A stretch of DNA of 64,000 nucleotides from Glycine soja (lineage: Eukaryota > Streptophyta > Magnoliopsida > Fabales > Fabaceae): contig NC_041019.1 of assembly GCF_004193775.1 (NCBI RefSeq), positions 1,433,501 through 1,497,500 of the forward strand. The letters run 5' to 3'. Made by a program: the position numbers and the translations under genes. The notes beneath the pieces are model-generated. The model was not told the DNA's origin. It searched no databases and worked only from the letters and a program-made list of their open reading frames with translations. This document shows, in pieces, positions 14,201 to 27,359 of the stretch (positions are counted from its first letter, which is position 1; each line of letters opens with the position of its first letter).

Positions 14201-16164
14201 TGAAATTTGGAAGGTTGATAAAATGGATTTCCTTGCTTGCACTGGAGCCTTTTTGGGAGTCTTGTTTGCATCTGTGGAAATAGGCCTTGCAATTGGGGTA
14301 TATTTTTGTTTTTTTTTTTCAACTTTTTTGCTTAATTTCATTTTTTTGTGTGACACGTTTAACTTCAATTATACGTTGAAAGATAATTTACTGCCCATAT
14401 AGATACCCATAAATAATAATAATGACATGAATGAATAATGGTACTTATCCATATGGACTAGCTCATGACTCAACTGCTCATGATGCCGGTCTTAAGTACA
14501 TATATATTTTATTTGAATACTCAATCTTCTTATTTTTGTCTATTTTTATAATCTACCATGTTTTATCTCGACTCCAAAATTGGATTTCAATAATTTTTTT
14601 AAAATATTGCAACAGATAGAATAAATTTATATATATATATATATGTATATTATAATTTAAATTTTTATTATAAATAAAAATATAAATTATATATTCAAAG
14701 AAGTTTATTTATTATGAATTTTAATTATAATATAATTTATATATTAACAAATATTTAATTATTGTTAGTTTTAATTATATAAAATAAAAATTTATATTGT
14801 ACCATACACAAATTAAAATAATAATTTTTGAAAACGCATTATCCTTCTCTTAAAACTATAACATATTGAACTTTAAGTCATTTTAATGCGAATATTATTC
14901 ATTAGCAAATTTTTCTCTATGACTTTTAGCCGTCATCACTAGTTAGTTTTAAGTGTGTTTATTTTTAATTTTAGAACTTTAGGAAATGAATAAAGATCTT
15001 TTAATGAAATTTCAGACTAAACAGTAAGAATATTTAACACTATTTTTTTTACTGTTTTTAAAATTAGTTGGTGGTATATATCACTGACAATCGCAGATAA
15101 AGAGAGAAAATGTCTCTAATAAGTCTAATCATAACACTTCATCTTTAACGTGTTTGTTAATTTGTGTTAAAATAGATTAATGATAGTATGTTTGATTCTT
15201 CTAGTGCAGATCGCGATATCATTTGCGAAGATAATTATAACCTCTATTCAACCTGCTATAGCGGTTATTGGAAGGCTTCCAGGAACGGCTGCATTCGGCG
15301 ATGTTGAACAATATCCAATGGCTGTCAACATTCCTGGGGTTTTGATAGTCTCTTTAAAATCTTCTTGGCTTTGTTTTGCAAATGCAAATCTTGTAGAGGA
15401 AAGGTATCTGCTATCTACCATTACCCTTGGGTTTTAATTAATTTACTATTTGCTTGTTTTATGCATGGGTATTGAAAAATTTGATGAAAACTTGAGTACA
15501 CATTATATTGAAAAGGATTGAGAGATGGGTGAACAATGCAAAAGCTAAGGATGGCAAAGGAGGAGAAAACACCTTCATACACGTCATTATTGATGCCTCA
15601 AGTGAGTCTCCCATTAAAGCATTAATTAACCTAAGTTATCAACATATGATCTTGCATCAAATTTTTATTTCCCTCATAATGCCTAAAATATTAGTTTATT
15701 ATTTCTATTAAAAATGTCAAGTTAGAAAAATTCGAACTTTCAACTTTTTCTTCCTCAATTTTTCCTTTATTATTTTTAACCACTAGATCAATCTTATATT
15801 TCTTTTTTAATAACATTATAGGTCTTACAAATATTGACACTGTGGGAATTGCTTCTCTGGTGGAGCTCAACAAAAATTTGATTTCCAGTGGAGTAAAGGT
15901 GATCATTTTTATTTATTTTGTGTTAATTTCTTTTAATCTAGCTTGCAATTGACAAATCAATTTTACACCTTCTATTTTTACCCAAAAAGATTGACATCAA
16001 TTCCTCCTTTCCCTTTCTTTCAGTTAGCTATCGCTAACCCTAGGTGGCATGTAATTCACAAGCTAAGATTAGCTAACTTCGTGAGCAAAATTGGAGGAAG
16101 GGTTTTCCTTTCTGTAGGAGAAGCAGTAGATGCATGTGTTGGCACTAAAATGGTTGCTGTATAA
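9258..16164 (+). CDS. SULTR2: SULTR2-type sulfate transporter, upstream tandem copy (divergent)
   Basis: Predicted SLC26/SulP proton-sulfate symporter of the plasma membrane, 668 aa, group 2 (low-affinity) by its N-terminal [11 protein letters not shown] motif. Exons: 9258-9599, 10107-10155, 10242-10449, 12447-12621, 12754-12825, 12983-13231, 13346-13472, 14011-14297, 15210-15403, 15516-15601, 15822-15898, 16024-16164. All junctions are GT-AG, the frame is open, and phases match the second copy. The membrane domain spans about residues 85-500 and a STAS domain follows (about 520-650, with [10 protein letters not shown]). Odd features: the helix-1 motif reads QCMGN instead of QSIGY (Asn118), helix 3 reads GPGSVDSLL (Asp157), and the helix-8 glutamate is Gly366. 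Arg412 of the SLSRTAVN motif is kept. These changes point to altered function or early decay. Intron 3 is 2.0 kb and very AT-rich; intron 1 holds a MITE-like repeat. A second in-frame Met (MAHQWVLN) could also serve as start. Confidence 0.88.
9689..9969. mobile_element. MITE-like inverted repeat in intron 1 of the upstream SULTR2 gene
   Basis: The left end ACCAAGGTTTTAAAAAAT and the inverted right end (read on the minus strand AACCATGATTTTAAATT) are similar, enclosing about 280 bases rich in TTGTGGTTG/CACAATC-type motifs in both orientations. This matches a MITE style that I recall as common in legume introns. No clear target duplication was found. Confidence 0.4.
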
Positions 16165-16311
16165 CAAACAACAATTGGCTTTCTATGGATTAATTGTTTT
16201 TTTTTTTTTTGTATTTGGAGCAAATTGTCAAACATTTGTTAGTTATTAATTTTATCACAAGTATTTAAAAATTTAATAATATTAACTGACAAATATTGGC
16301 TATTCATTTTT

Positions 16312-16317
16312 AATAAA
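16312..16317 (+). terminator. Candidate polyadenylation signal, upstream SULTR2 gene
   Basis: AATAAA about 150 bases after the stop codon at 16162-16164, a normal distance for a plant 3' UTR. AT-rich context makes chance occurrence possible. Confidence 0.4.
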
Positions 16318-16319
16318 GA

Positions 16320-17069
16320 TAGCGCTTATACATACCATATTAGAAAGGTGCATTGTACACCGTTTATAAATATCACGAAATTAATTAATTTATTCACTTT
16401 TAAACATTAAAGACAAATTTGCATCTAACTCAAACATTCAAAGTAGTGTAATATTTTTCCTTAAAATAACTAATTAAACTCGATCTACCATGAAACTTGA
16501 AAATCGTTTTATTGTTGCTGCAAAACTTCAATAAACAATATAAATTAATTTTTCATTTGAAAATGAAGTTTTAAATTTATTGACCGTGTTTAGTGGTTTT
16601 GCTGAGCGTAGAAAAGTATTAGGAGAAATTCTTGGGTGGTTACAAACCCAACACTTCATCTTTATACATAACCAATATAGAAAATTTATAATTGGTAAAA
16701 TAAACAGAAAAAATATCCATATTTATTATATATATATTTTGATTCCTTTAAATAAGGATGTAATATAATTAATTCTTTTAATAAAAATTTGATCTTAAGA
16801 AGATATGTTAAATATTTATATCATAGAATTTTTTTTTATATTTAATCTCGTCTAGACATAAGGTTTTCTAGACCAAAAGATTATGAGTTGAAAAAGAAAC
16901 ATAATTGCTACATGTATAGGAGTCACTTTTTAGGGAATAATACTGCCTTCGCTTTTCTTATTTATTTTATTTATCCACTCAAGTTAGTGGTACATAGATA
17001 AAGACATGCAATTAATGTCTACGGTTCATTTAAAATTATTTTTGAACTTCAAGTTATAGCTTTATTTTT

Positions 17070-17109
<40 letters not shown>

Positions 17110-20100
17110 TCATATAAATATAAAAATATTTGGTTTTAGTTCTTCAAACAAAATTCATTTTATTTTGGTTTCTCATTTTCGAAATTTTAATTTATAAAAA
17201 AATCGTGTCCTTTCACTCATTTACAAAATTAGAGATCAAGCATGACAAATTTTATATATGCATGATACGGATTAAAAGGATATAATTTTTTAGGAATTAA
17301 AAGTAAGTATTACCTATTTATAGGAACTAAAATATTATCTTTTTTTATAGGAATTTTAAAAAAAATTCTTAAAAATTACATTTTAACATTATGTTATAAC
17401 TTTATTTATTTTACTCTTACTTACCCTTATTAAGTAATGTTACATATTTTTATAATACATTTAAAGAAAAGGAAATTAAAAATAAATAAATTAATAGCTG
17501 TGATATATAAAGAGTATTAATACTTCTTTTAATTTATTAAATAAGAGAATTCATAAAAAAATATGTTGCCTAAAAATTTAAAACTATTCCTCTTATTAAT
17601 AATAGAGTAATAATTCAGAGTTATAAGATTGATTTGCTTGTGGAAAGAAAGAGAAAAAAATCATGAATTTAAATTTCTTCCGCTAACAAATTAATAACTA
17701 ATATTATTTTTTAAATTTAAAATAACAGAGTAATAATTCATTGATATTTACTAGGTGGTATAAACACGAAATAAATTATAATTAATATCAATCCTTAACG
17801 ATGATTTAATTAAACATATAAAATTTATAAGTTTTATTATAAAAAAGAATTTACTTAAACTCAACCTTAAAGATTAATATTAATATGCACCAAAAAATAT
17901 TAATATTAATAAAAATGTTAAAAAAATAATTGGAATTCTTGTTAGATAAACTTCTTTATAAGTATTTATAGAGTAAAAAGTAAGAGTATAAAATAAATTA
18001 CATTTATCGTATAAGTTAAAATTAACTTATGTATAAAGTAATTTATAAAAAATATTTAACTTATTCAAAAATTAGTTTAAACTTTTGTATCAACTAATTT
18101 TAATTTATGAGAGGAATTTAATTCATTTTACCTTTTACAAGTGTTTATAGAAGAGCTTTTTATTTATTTATCAAAATACAGACTTAATATGATTTTAAAT
18201 TGTGTGAATTCTTTTTTAATCGACAAATGTTAATTGTGGAAGATCAAATTTGTTATTTTTTTTAGTTATATAATCAATCTTATATCTCCTAAAATTGTAT
18301 AAAGTTCTAAAGAAATAAAGTAGTAATTTTTTTAACAAAATAAAAAATTAACAAAATCAAAGTGTTTATTTATTTAAAATGAACTAAATTAAGCATTCAC
18401 TTAGAGTAATTGCATAATTTTAATTGATTTAAATTCCAGGAATATTCGCTAAGGTCTTTCTTTTTTTAAGCTTTCGAACTGATCAACGAGTTTCATCTGG
18501 CCTAATTTTGTTTTTCTGTTTTCTTTTTTTAAAAAAAAAGAAACACTCATTTAATTTACTTGCTTATGGACACAGTATCCAGATTAAAATCCACTAATAA
18601 TCAGTGTAATCCTTAAGCAAGATTACTATATATGGCTTCCATGTCATTCACTGTCTCCTTCTCTCCTATTCAAATGTGGAGGGGATTGTCGTTATTTAGG
18701 GTAGTTCTCATGAAAAAACATGTCTGCATTCAATGTACCGGAATGATCTGGTGTTGGTGCCTATATATTATAGTGGACCAAAGACAAGGTGCTTTAGCTC
18801 ATTGATTATTAACCACTTCTACTTGGTTTATGTATATTCAAATGAGTGGCGTTGACAGAGTAGTAAAGCTCTATGCCAATGTTTTATTTATTTTACCCTT
18901 TTGTGATCGTTCAAGGATTGCCTTTTCATCATGGTTTATTGTTTTGTGAGTTCTATAAGTACTACGTCTGACATCATATAATTGGACAGTAGTATCAATT
19001 TTCACAAACTGTTGTGCTTGTTTGGATTAGCACTCATATTGATGTTTAATTCGGTTGTTTGTTTACATTTTGCAATTTTTCTATAGGAGTAAAATTTACA
19101 AAATTTTAAAAATGCATTTATACTTCCACTTTAATTTTTTCAAATTACTTTATCATTGAAATAAAATTTATTTTTAAATTTGGTTTTAAAATAAATATTG
19201 TTCATTATAAACACAAATTAGTTTTTAAAAACATTTTGTTTTCAGTAGCAAACATAAAAATAAACTAGTTTTTTGTGGTTGATCTATAAGCTGTTGTTCC
19301 TTTCTGCATGACTTCAATTATCCTTCATGCCTGATGTGCATGATATATATCAATGTCCTAAGACAAAAAATGATGACTGATGACAAAGGTGAGACGACTG
19401 AGGCCGTAGTGACATGAGAGAGGGAGGGAAAACTGTGTTTGAGTCAACCATTACAAATTCAAATTTAAATGGTGATTATTATAATTTTTATATTAATAAT
19501 TAATCGAATTTAATATAAAATCATTAACTCAAAGATTTTTCTTATAAATAAAATAAAATTAATTATACCAGCACATAAGAGATACCATATTTCACAACCT
19601 ATGCTAAAAATTAATGATATCAATGTTCTGTTATCCATCAGACACATACACTGAAAGCTGAAACTATGGACCTCCTGTTTAGATAAAAACATAAGTGCTT
19701 TTCTTTACTGAAAATATAAAAAAAATTCCTGTAGAGAAGCTTTGAAAAACTCTCAAAAACACGTTTATATGTCTGTATCTAAGTAGGCTCTATACATCTA
19801 TCTGTACTCCTGTTATATGTTCTGTAACAGACATTTTCAACTTATTAAAATTTGTTAGCGGGCCATACGATCGTGAGATGGTGGACTTGTAGTTTGAGTG
19901 AACTGTTTTTCTGAAAATGGAGTATCTACTTGTAATAATCTTGCTTGTATACTCTTTTTATTTGTTTCTAATTATGCTAATGTAGGATTTATTTCCAACT
20001 CTTTTCCTCGTGTTTAATTTGCCAGCTTCTCTTAATTGTGACTTGTTTGACTTTTTTTTTTCTTCCTTTTTATTTAGAACCAACAACACTATTTTTATTT

Positions 20101-20471
20101 GCCTTTTTTTTTGGCTTTCCTATGTTTTTTTTTACTTCCATTTATTAGTAAAAAAAGTTGTAATATTAAAAATTATAAAAGTTTTTCTCTAATTTTTTTA
20201 ATATAGATTATGAATATCCTTCATAAGTATTATTTGAGCTTTTCACAAGTATTATTTAAGTCAAATAAAATCATTATAGACGAAATTTTTTCTTCTTTAA
20301 ATATTTAAGTAAGTTACATAATTTAAACTCATGATCATCACTTAAGTTAGAATAATTTTATATTAATAAATTTAAGTCTTCCATGATGGAGATATTATTT
20401 TTATGTATGAAATTGAGAATCATTAATTAAGAGTGTATATGTGACGAATCCCGAATCCTTTAGTTCATATC

Positions 20472-20540
<69 letters not shown>

Positions 20541-20590
20541 ATTTTTTTTTTTTTATATTTGGTGTGAAAATGAAGCAAGGCCTTTTGTTG
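16320..20590. other. Intergenic region between the two SULTR2 genes
   Basis: About 4.3 kb with no recognisable gene. It holds a TA microsatellite (17061-17107), a MITE-like patch around 17110-17360 with 'tttggttttagttc'/'aggaactaaaat' style inverted ends, and the probable promoter of the second SULTR2 gene. GAGAC, the core of the sulfur-responsive element SURE, occurs at 19391-19395, but a 5-base match is weak evidence. Confidence 0.55.
20477..20531. repeat. Long (TA)n microsatellite in the promoter of the downstream SULTR2 gene
   Basis: About 55 bases of uninterrupted TA repeat, the longest in the window, ending roughly 60 bases upstream of the candidate TATA box. Length variation here could change promoter spacing; that effect is inference. 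Confidence 0.9.
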
Positions 20591-20593
20591 CTT

Positions 20594-20600
20594 TATATAA
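20594..20600 (+). promoter_or_regulatory. Candidate TATA box of the downstream SULTR2 gene
   Basis: TATATAA in the context CTTTATATAAGG, about 125 bases before the ATG at 20721. It would place the transcript start near 20625-20630 and give a leader of about 90-95 bases that contains the whole miR395 site. Confidence 0.55.
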
Positions 20601-20698
20601 GGTGCTTTCTAACCCCAAGTCCTTCAACTTCATAGCTTTGCAATTCACAGGTAAGTCACATCACATGAGAGTGTAGTTGGTCAGTTTTTCACGAGACA

Positions 20699-20719
20699 AA
20701 GTTCTCCCAAACACTTCAA
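20699..20719 (+). promoter_or_regulatory. miR395 target site in the 5' leader of the downstream SULTR2 gene
   Basis: The 21 bases ending one base before C20720 and the ATG contain GTTCTCCCAAACACTTC. Compared with the perfect complement of plant miR395 (known from memory), I count three differences: the two end positions, and one C-to-T that still pairs as G:U. The seed and the cleavage centre (opposite miRNA bases 10-11) are fully paired. Arabidopsis SULTR2;1 is an established miR395 target. A GAGAC sequence (SURE core) lies at 20693-20697. Confidence 0.85.
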
Positions 20720-20720
20720 C

Positions 20721-23700
20721 ATGGCTTCTTCAGCTATGGAAACCTGCAAATCAGAGGATTTGCACATGCAGGTTGACATTGAGAAGAACGCGAAGGACAT
20801 AAGGTCTCAGTGGGTGCTTAACGCTCCTGAGCCCCCAAGTCCATGGCGTGTGGTTGCAGATTCTGTGAGCAAAACTATCTCCCACTATAAACATAAACTT
20901 TCCTCTCTCATAGATCAACCCTGCACCACACTCCTCCTTTCAGTTCTGCAGGTGGTTTTTCCAATTCTTGCTTGGGGCAGAAACTACACTGCTACTAAGT
21001 TCAGGAAAGATCTTCTTGCAGGTCTCACTATTGCTAGTCTTTGTATTCCCCAGGTATACATATTGCATATGTTATTATAATTAATTTATATATAATTAAG
21101 CTAAGCTACCACTTGCAATTGATATAGAACTATTTCTACTTGTTGTGTGATGTTTTCAATTTTCAATGCAGAGCATTGGGTATGCCACCTTGGCACATCT
21201 TGATCCTCAATATGGCCTTTGTAAGCCACTTCTTTTTTTCCTACTTATTATCATTACAATTGTTTTTCATTCCATATGATGCCTTTTTAAATAATAAATT
21301 TAGTACTCGATATTGGTTTATTACTAATTTGTGAAATAAAATGATTTAGATACAAGTGTGGTACCACCACTTATCTATGCTGTAATGGGAACCTCGAGGG
21401 AGATAGCAATTGGTCCAGTGGCAGTGGTTTCTCTTCTGTTATCCTCAATGATGGAGAAATTAGTAGACCCTGCTACTGATCCAGTGGGTTATACAAAGCT
21501 GATTTTGCTTGCTACTCTCTTTGCTGGTATCTTTCAGACTTCCTTCGGACTCCTCAGGTGAACAATTAATTAACATACTATGCTCATGTTCCTATCATTA
21601 TATTTTTATAACTTTCCCATAAGGTTGAGAGTGATCTTTTTTAACTTTGGCATCAATTAAAATTTAACAGGCTTGGGTTCCTTGTGGATTTCCTATCCCA
21701 TGCTGCAATAGTTGGATTTGTGGCAGGAGCAGCCATTGTGATTGGGCTTCAACAGTTAAAGGGACTCTTAGGAATTACCCATTTTACGACCAAGACCGAC
21801 ATAGTCTCTGTCATGAAAGCTGTTTGGGAAGCAGTTCATAATCCAGTATGCTACTTTTTATTCTTTTCCCAATAAATTGGGAGCTGGTGGGGGAGGGAAC
21901 TAAGAATAAAGATAGTTTTGGAACCAGATTCCAATTCACCATTCAGTACATTTATTATAATAAATTTAATTATAAATATTATTAAGCATAAGTTTAATGA
22001 TTAAAAAACATGTAGTTGTTTTCTGTTTGTTTGTTTTTGTCCCCTTGATTAAAAAAAATCTGATGGATTAGGTACGTGTTTAATTTGATTTATTTTTAAA
22101 AATATTATTATTTACTTTTTTTTATAACTTTTTTAAAAAATAATCACTCATATTCTGCATCCATTTATTAGTGAAAAGGTAAAATAATAACTAATTAGCT
22201 TCCAAATTAAACAGGCACAAGAAATGTAATTATTAAAATTTCCTAGAACTAATAAATATAATTTCATCATGCATACGCATATCATCAATGTTAACATATA
22301 TATGTTGAATTACAGTGGAACCCTCGAAATTTTATCCTGGGATGCTCGTTCTTGGTCTTCATCCTAACGACGAGATGTTTGGTAGGCGATATAACTGAAC
22401 CAACTCTTAAATATTACTATGTCTTTGTTCAATTCCCTATAGTTTGAAATTAATTTGTGCTAATTAATTGGCAGGGTAAAAGGAAGAAGAAACTATTCTG
22501 GTTGGCATCAATCTCTCCTCTTGTATCTGTTGTTGTGTCAACTCTAATTGTGTTTATCACAAGAGCTGATAAAAATGGAGTTAAAATTGTGAAACATGTC
22601 AAAGGGGGGTTGAATCCAAGCTCCATCCATCAGTTAGACTTCAACAACCCCTACATTGGAGAAGTGGCCAAAATTGGACTAGTGGTTGCTGTCGTTGCCC
22701 TTACTGTGAGTAACCAATTATAATTATAATTATATATGAAACCCTAAACTTAATTAATACAATATACGAAGTTACCATATTCATTCCCTATCTATTTTTT
22801 TTTGTCAAACCTAATTATTTTCCATTTCATTTTTAATTTATACAACTTGCATTGGTGCCTTACCCATTATAGGAATCTATTGCTGTTGGGCGATCGTTTG
22901 CATCCATCAAAGGATACCAACTTGATGGAAACAAGGAGATGATGTCAATAGGTTTGACAAACATCATAGGATCTTTCACCTCCTGCTACGTTGCAACTGG
23001 TATAATTCTTTTATCAAAGTATATACATAATTCTCAACTAATACAGAGGGATGAAAATAACAAAATTGGAGTTGTGAGATCATTTATGTTAATTAAGTTA
23101 TTTGCAAATGCAGCTTTGAATTTTTATGATGATAAATTAATTAACTTGGCAGTTGAAATAAATCAATAGGCGAGTGACATTTGATTATACTTTCAAGTAC
23201 ATGTGTTTTTGTTTGAAAGGACACAAGGGGCAAGTAGTTTTAGAAGCATGATCGATATCCTAATTTTTGCATGCAAAAGAAAAACTATATAAAAGATTTT
23301 TTTAGGCTTCAAAAGTAAAAAAATACATTATTGCGGAATTTATATATAGTTTTATATTCTTATTGCATTTCTCACAATTTTACAAATTAACTGTCTTGAA
23401 AGTTGAAAGACAATATATATATATATATATATATATATACACGAATGGTTTTTATAATAATCACGATGAAATGGTATATATACGAATGGTTTTTACAAAT
23501 TTTACTTTTGGAAAGCATAAGATCGATATTCCAAAATCATTGAATAATTTAGTTAATCAAACCATGACGTTCTCCTCCTTTGACCTCTTATTATTGGAAA
23601 AAGTAAATTAAGAATGGTTTTGAGAGCTGGCTAGGTAAAATGATTTTATCTTGCGACAAATTAAGGTGCTTTGGCAAGGAAAATTATTTTAATAATGAAG

Positions 23701-26700
23701 GTTGTTTTGCTGAATAGATAATAATGAAGCATATTAATTGTGGCAGGTTCATTCTCCCGTACTGCTGTTAATTATGCGGCTGGGTGTGAAACTTTGGTGT
23801 CAAACATTGTGATGGCCATCACGGTGTTGATATCACTGCAGTTTTTGACAAAGCTATTGTATTATACTCCAACAGCTATTCTTGCTTCTGTGATTCTCTC
23901 TGCCCTACCAGGACTCATTGACCTCAGTGAAGCTTACAAAATTTGGAAGGTTGATAAGATAGACTTTCTTGCATGCGCTGGAGCATTCTTTGGAGTACTG
24001 TTTGCTTCTGTGGAGATTGGTCTACTTGTTGCGGTAATCATTGCCACTTCCATATCTTCTCACTCCCTTCTGAAATGACTTTACTTATTAATTATAATTT
24101 GTTATTTAAAATAAAATAATAAGCATATTCTTAATTTTCTAGCATAGACGAATTTAAAAGATATTTGAAAAACTATATTAATTTTTTCATATGATAATTA
24201 TATATCTATAATCCTTTATATATATATATATATCCTATATATACTTGACTTAAATATGTTTTTTATGCTTTTAATATATTTATTTATTTAGTTTATTATC
24301 AAAAATTATTTTTTTTATTTTATTATTTAATATTTTTTAACTTTTATTTTTAATATCATTAGTCTAAATTTGTTAGTAATAATGTAATGTTCTATTAGTT
24401 TATCACATCATTACTTATTTAATAATTGATATTATGATAATTTATCACGTTATCATTTAACTGATAAATAAAAATAAAGTACCAAAAATAAAATTTTGAA
24501 AGTGTTAGATATAATAAAAAAAATAGGTAATATACTGAAAATGAAATCTATTAGTATATGAAAAACATATTATATCTTGTTGTTTTTAAAGAAAAGAAAA
24601 CGGAAGAGATGTCAGTTTTTGCTGCTGCTGCTATTATCCTTGTTATAATGGGGTTACTGGTTTAAGAACGTCACAATATATGGCTAGTGATAAAGCACTA
24701 GTGTACTAATGTAGCATATATATGTATTTTCATTTAAAGAGCTTTCAATTAATTAAATTAAATTCTATATTCTTGAAGAATCAACATTAGCATCTTTATG
24801 CCACATTACTCAACATTAGCATCTTTATGCCACCCCAAATAATAAACTATATATGAATGATACTTAAGTATAAATTCATATGTAATTGTGAAGGAACCCA
24901 AACTCAGATTTACTGTTGAACAATTATGAAACGCAATAATATTTCAACAGTTCTGTAAGTGAAGGCAATGGCACACTATGAGTGGATATGTAAAAGCTTG
25001 CAAAATAAGAAATTCTAGTATTCATAAATATGTATTGGTGATGGCATGGGCCAAAAGCCTAACTTCTCCATTATATAATAAGCAAAGCCCCCCACCACTT
25101 CACTGGACCCACATATTTGGCACTAAGTGTGATGCAGAATGGATGTGCACCGTTGAAAAACTGCATATTGTCTCTGTTTGGGACAGATTTAAAGCTTGAA
25201 AATTAAAGCCACCTAATAAATTCTGTGTGGAATGATATTCGTTGCTAGGGTTGCAATCACTTGACTGAGATCTTTAATATAAAAAGTTTTCAACAGATCA
25301 CTAACACTTAAGGTCAAATTGTTTCCTTGTTCTAAATGGCATAGATCGAGTAGTCGTCATTTTCTCGTTTTGAAATGACAGTTATGTACAAAATTTCGTC
25401 TACAAATTATTAATTAATTAACATTGTGTTCTAGCAGAAACAACCTCCACACTTTCCACAAGATCATATTTCAAAGAAAACTAATGAAAGGAAAAATATT
25501 GCTTAGCTAGGCTTATGGGAATTGAAGTAAAATACTATTATAAATGAAGAATACATTAAAATTAAAATTTGGATTTTCTTAATTTGCAGGTGGTAATATC
25601 TTTTTCAAAGATCATTCTCATTTCAATTCGACCAGGGACAGAAACTCTAGGAAAACTTCCGGGAACTGATTTGTTCTGCGATGTCTATCAGTATCCTATG
25701 GCAGTTAAGGTTCCCGGGGTTATGATAATACGAGTCAAGTCTGCGTTGCTTTGCTTTGCAAATGCCAATTTCGTTAGAGAAAGGTATTTGCTACATACAA
25801 TAAGTACTTCCAGAGTGGGAGAAGGATCAAATGAGAAATTAATGTCAGAAGCATGAATAATCTAATCTTTAATTTTTGTTTCAAGGATCATTAAATGGGT
25901 CACTGAGGAAGAATCAGAAGATGACAAGGGAAATTCAAGAAGCACCATTCAACTTCTAATTCTTGACACCTCCAGTAAGGCTTTCTGACTCTCCTTATTA
26001 AATATAGGAGGATATTGATCTTTCCACAAAAAGGAAAAGAAAATGAAATTAACAGCATATTTTGCACCTTTTACTTTTACTAAAGTACCTATAATAACTG
26101 ATTACGTAAAGATCGAAAAAAGTACACATATATACATCTTAGAATATTATACATAAGACCATTGGTGAGAAAGCAATGTGGTTAAAAATTTTACAATTTC
26201 GATCAACTGCTGTTTTTTTTTATTATTATTAAAAGAAAAATGATACATGAACACCTCTAGTTAATACCCATTGAACACCTAGAAAAAGAGAAAAGCATAT
26301 AGATTTGATAGATTTTGTGATGTGATGAAAAGAAAGAGAAAAAGAAATAAGAAATATTAATATGGTGTTTAAAATAACAAAGTGTATGTGTATTATTATT
26401 TGATTCATGAGGCTTTTCTTCCGATAGATTTGGTGAACATTGACACCGCTGGAATCACTGCTCTAGAGGAACTGCATAAAAGTTTGTCTTCACATGGAAA
26501 ACAGGTAACTTCTTTTTGTTTTGGACATTAAGATATATGTTGGTTGCTTGAATGGCTCACCTAAAAAAAAATCATAAACTTAATGATGAGTTGTTAGGTG
26601 CGTTTCTGTTATTGTATATATATTATTATAAATTATAAATTTATGATAAAAGTATAATATATGGCGTTAACATACAAATTTATTAACATGGAAAATTGAG

Positions 26701-27119
26701 GTATATGTTACTGATGCATCATATTGTTTATGATAATTCTATTTTAATGTAGATTAATAATTTTTATACTAATTGCTTAATTAATTTCTATAAAATAAAA
26801 AGACAAATGAATCTAATGTTTATAAACTTAATTTTTTTATGGTATATGTAGCACCACTAAAGTGAAAAATGATCACAATCTTTCCTATATAAGATTTAGG
26901 AATTGGGTAATAAACCCACTATATATTAAACTTTTTAGTATTTTCAAGAAGTGTGACTTAATGTTGACCTAGAGGTTTTTGTATTGTTCTCAGTTAGCCA
27001 TTGCGAACCCTAGGTGGCAAGTGATACACAAGCTAAAGGTGTCCAACTTTGTCGGCAAAATCCGAGGCAGAGTCTTTCTGACTGTTGAAGAAGCTGTTGG
27101 CTGCAAGAGCCGCTGCTAA
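20721..27119 (+). CDS. SULTR2: SULTR2-type sulfate transporter, downstream tandem copy (canonical)
   Basis: Predicted plasma-membrane proton-sulfate symporter of group 2, 653 aa, expected to move sulfate into vascular parenchyma for root-to-shoot transport, as known for SULTR2;1. Exons: 20721-21053, 21172-21220, 21350-21557, 21671-21845, 22316-22381, 22475-22705, 22873-22999, 23747-24033, 25590-25783, 25886-25974, 26428-26504, 26994-27119. All introns are GT-AG and the frame is continuous. Family motifs are intact: [20 protein letters not shown] (helices 1-2), GPVAVVSLL (helix 3), [22 protein letters not shown] with Glu355 (helix 8), [10 protein letters not shown] (helix 10), LPGLIDL, and a C-terminal STAS domain with [10 protein letters not shown]. 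The ATG is chosen because it opens the conserved N-terminus and lies right after the miR395 site and a TATA-spaced leader. Intron 8 (1.6 kb) and intron 10 hold MITE-like AT-rich sequence. Confidence 0.95.
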
Positions 27120-27351
27120 GTTGGATAACCACACCTGAGTCTTATGATGTATCTCATGTGGGAAAACAAAAAACAGTGTCTAATATCCATTTGTCTTTGT
27201 GGAAAATCATAACACTAGTGCTTGTGAATTGTTCCCTTGTATTTCCACTCCCAAGTACGTACGTTATGTACGAAATGGGACATCAGAATAAGTCATCTCG
27301 TAATTCATGTTAGAGATGCTGTGAGTTTCTCTTATGTTCATGTATGTGCTT

Positions 27352-27357
27352 AATAAA
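27352..27357 (+). terminator. Candidate polyadenylation signal, downstream SULTR2 gene
   Basis: AATAAA about 235 bases after the stop codon at 27117-27119, in the context TTAATAAAATAG. The position fits a plant 3' UTR. Confidence 0.45.
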
Positions 27358-27359
27358 AT

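Noticed and set aside
14036..14368. 110-codon minus-strand frame inside SULTR2 exon 8
   Set aside because: Antisense shadow of a well-supported exon.
20651..20656. GTAAGT in the SULTR2 leader considered as a 5' UTR intron donor
   Set aside because: No convincing acceptor lies between it and the ATG, and the remaining leader is too short for a plant intron.
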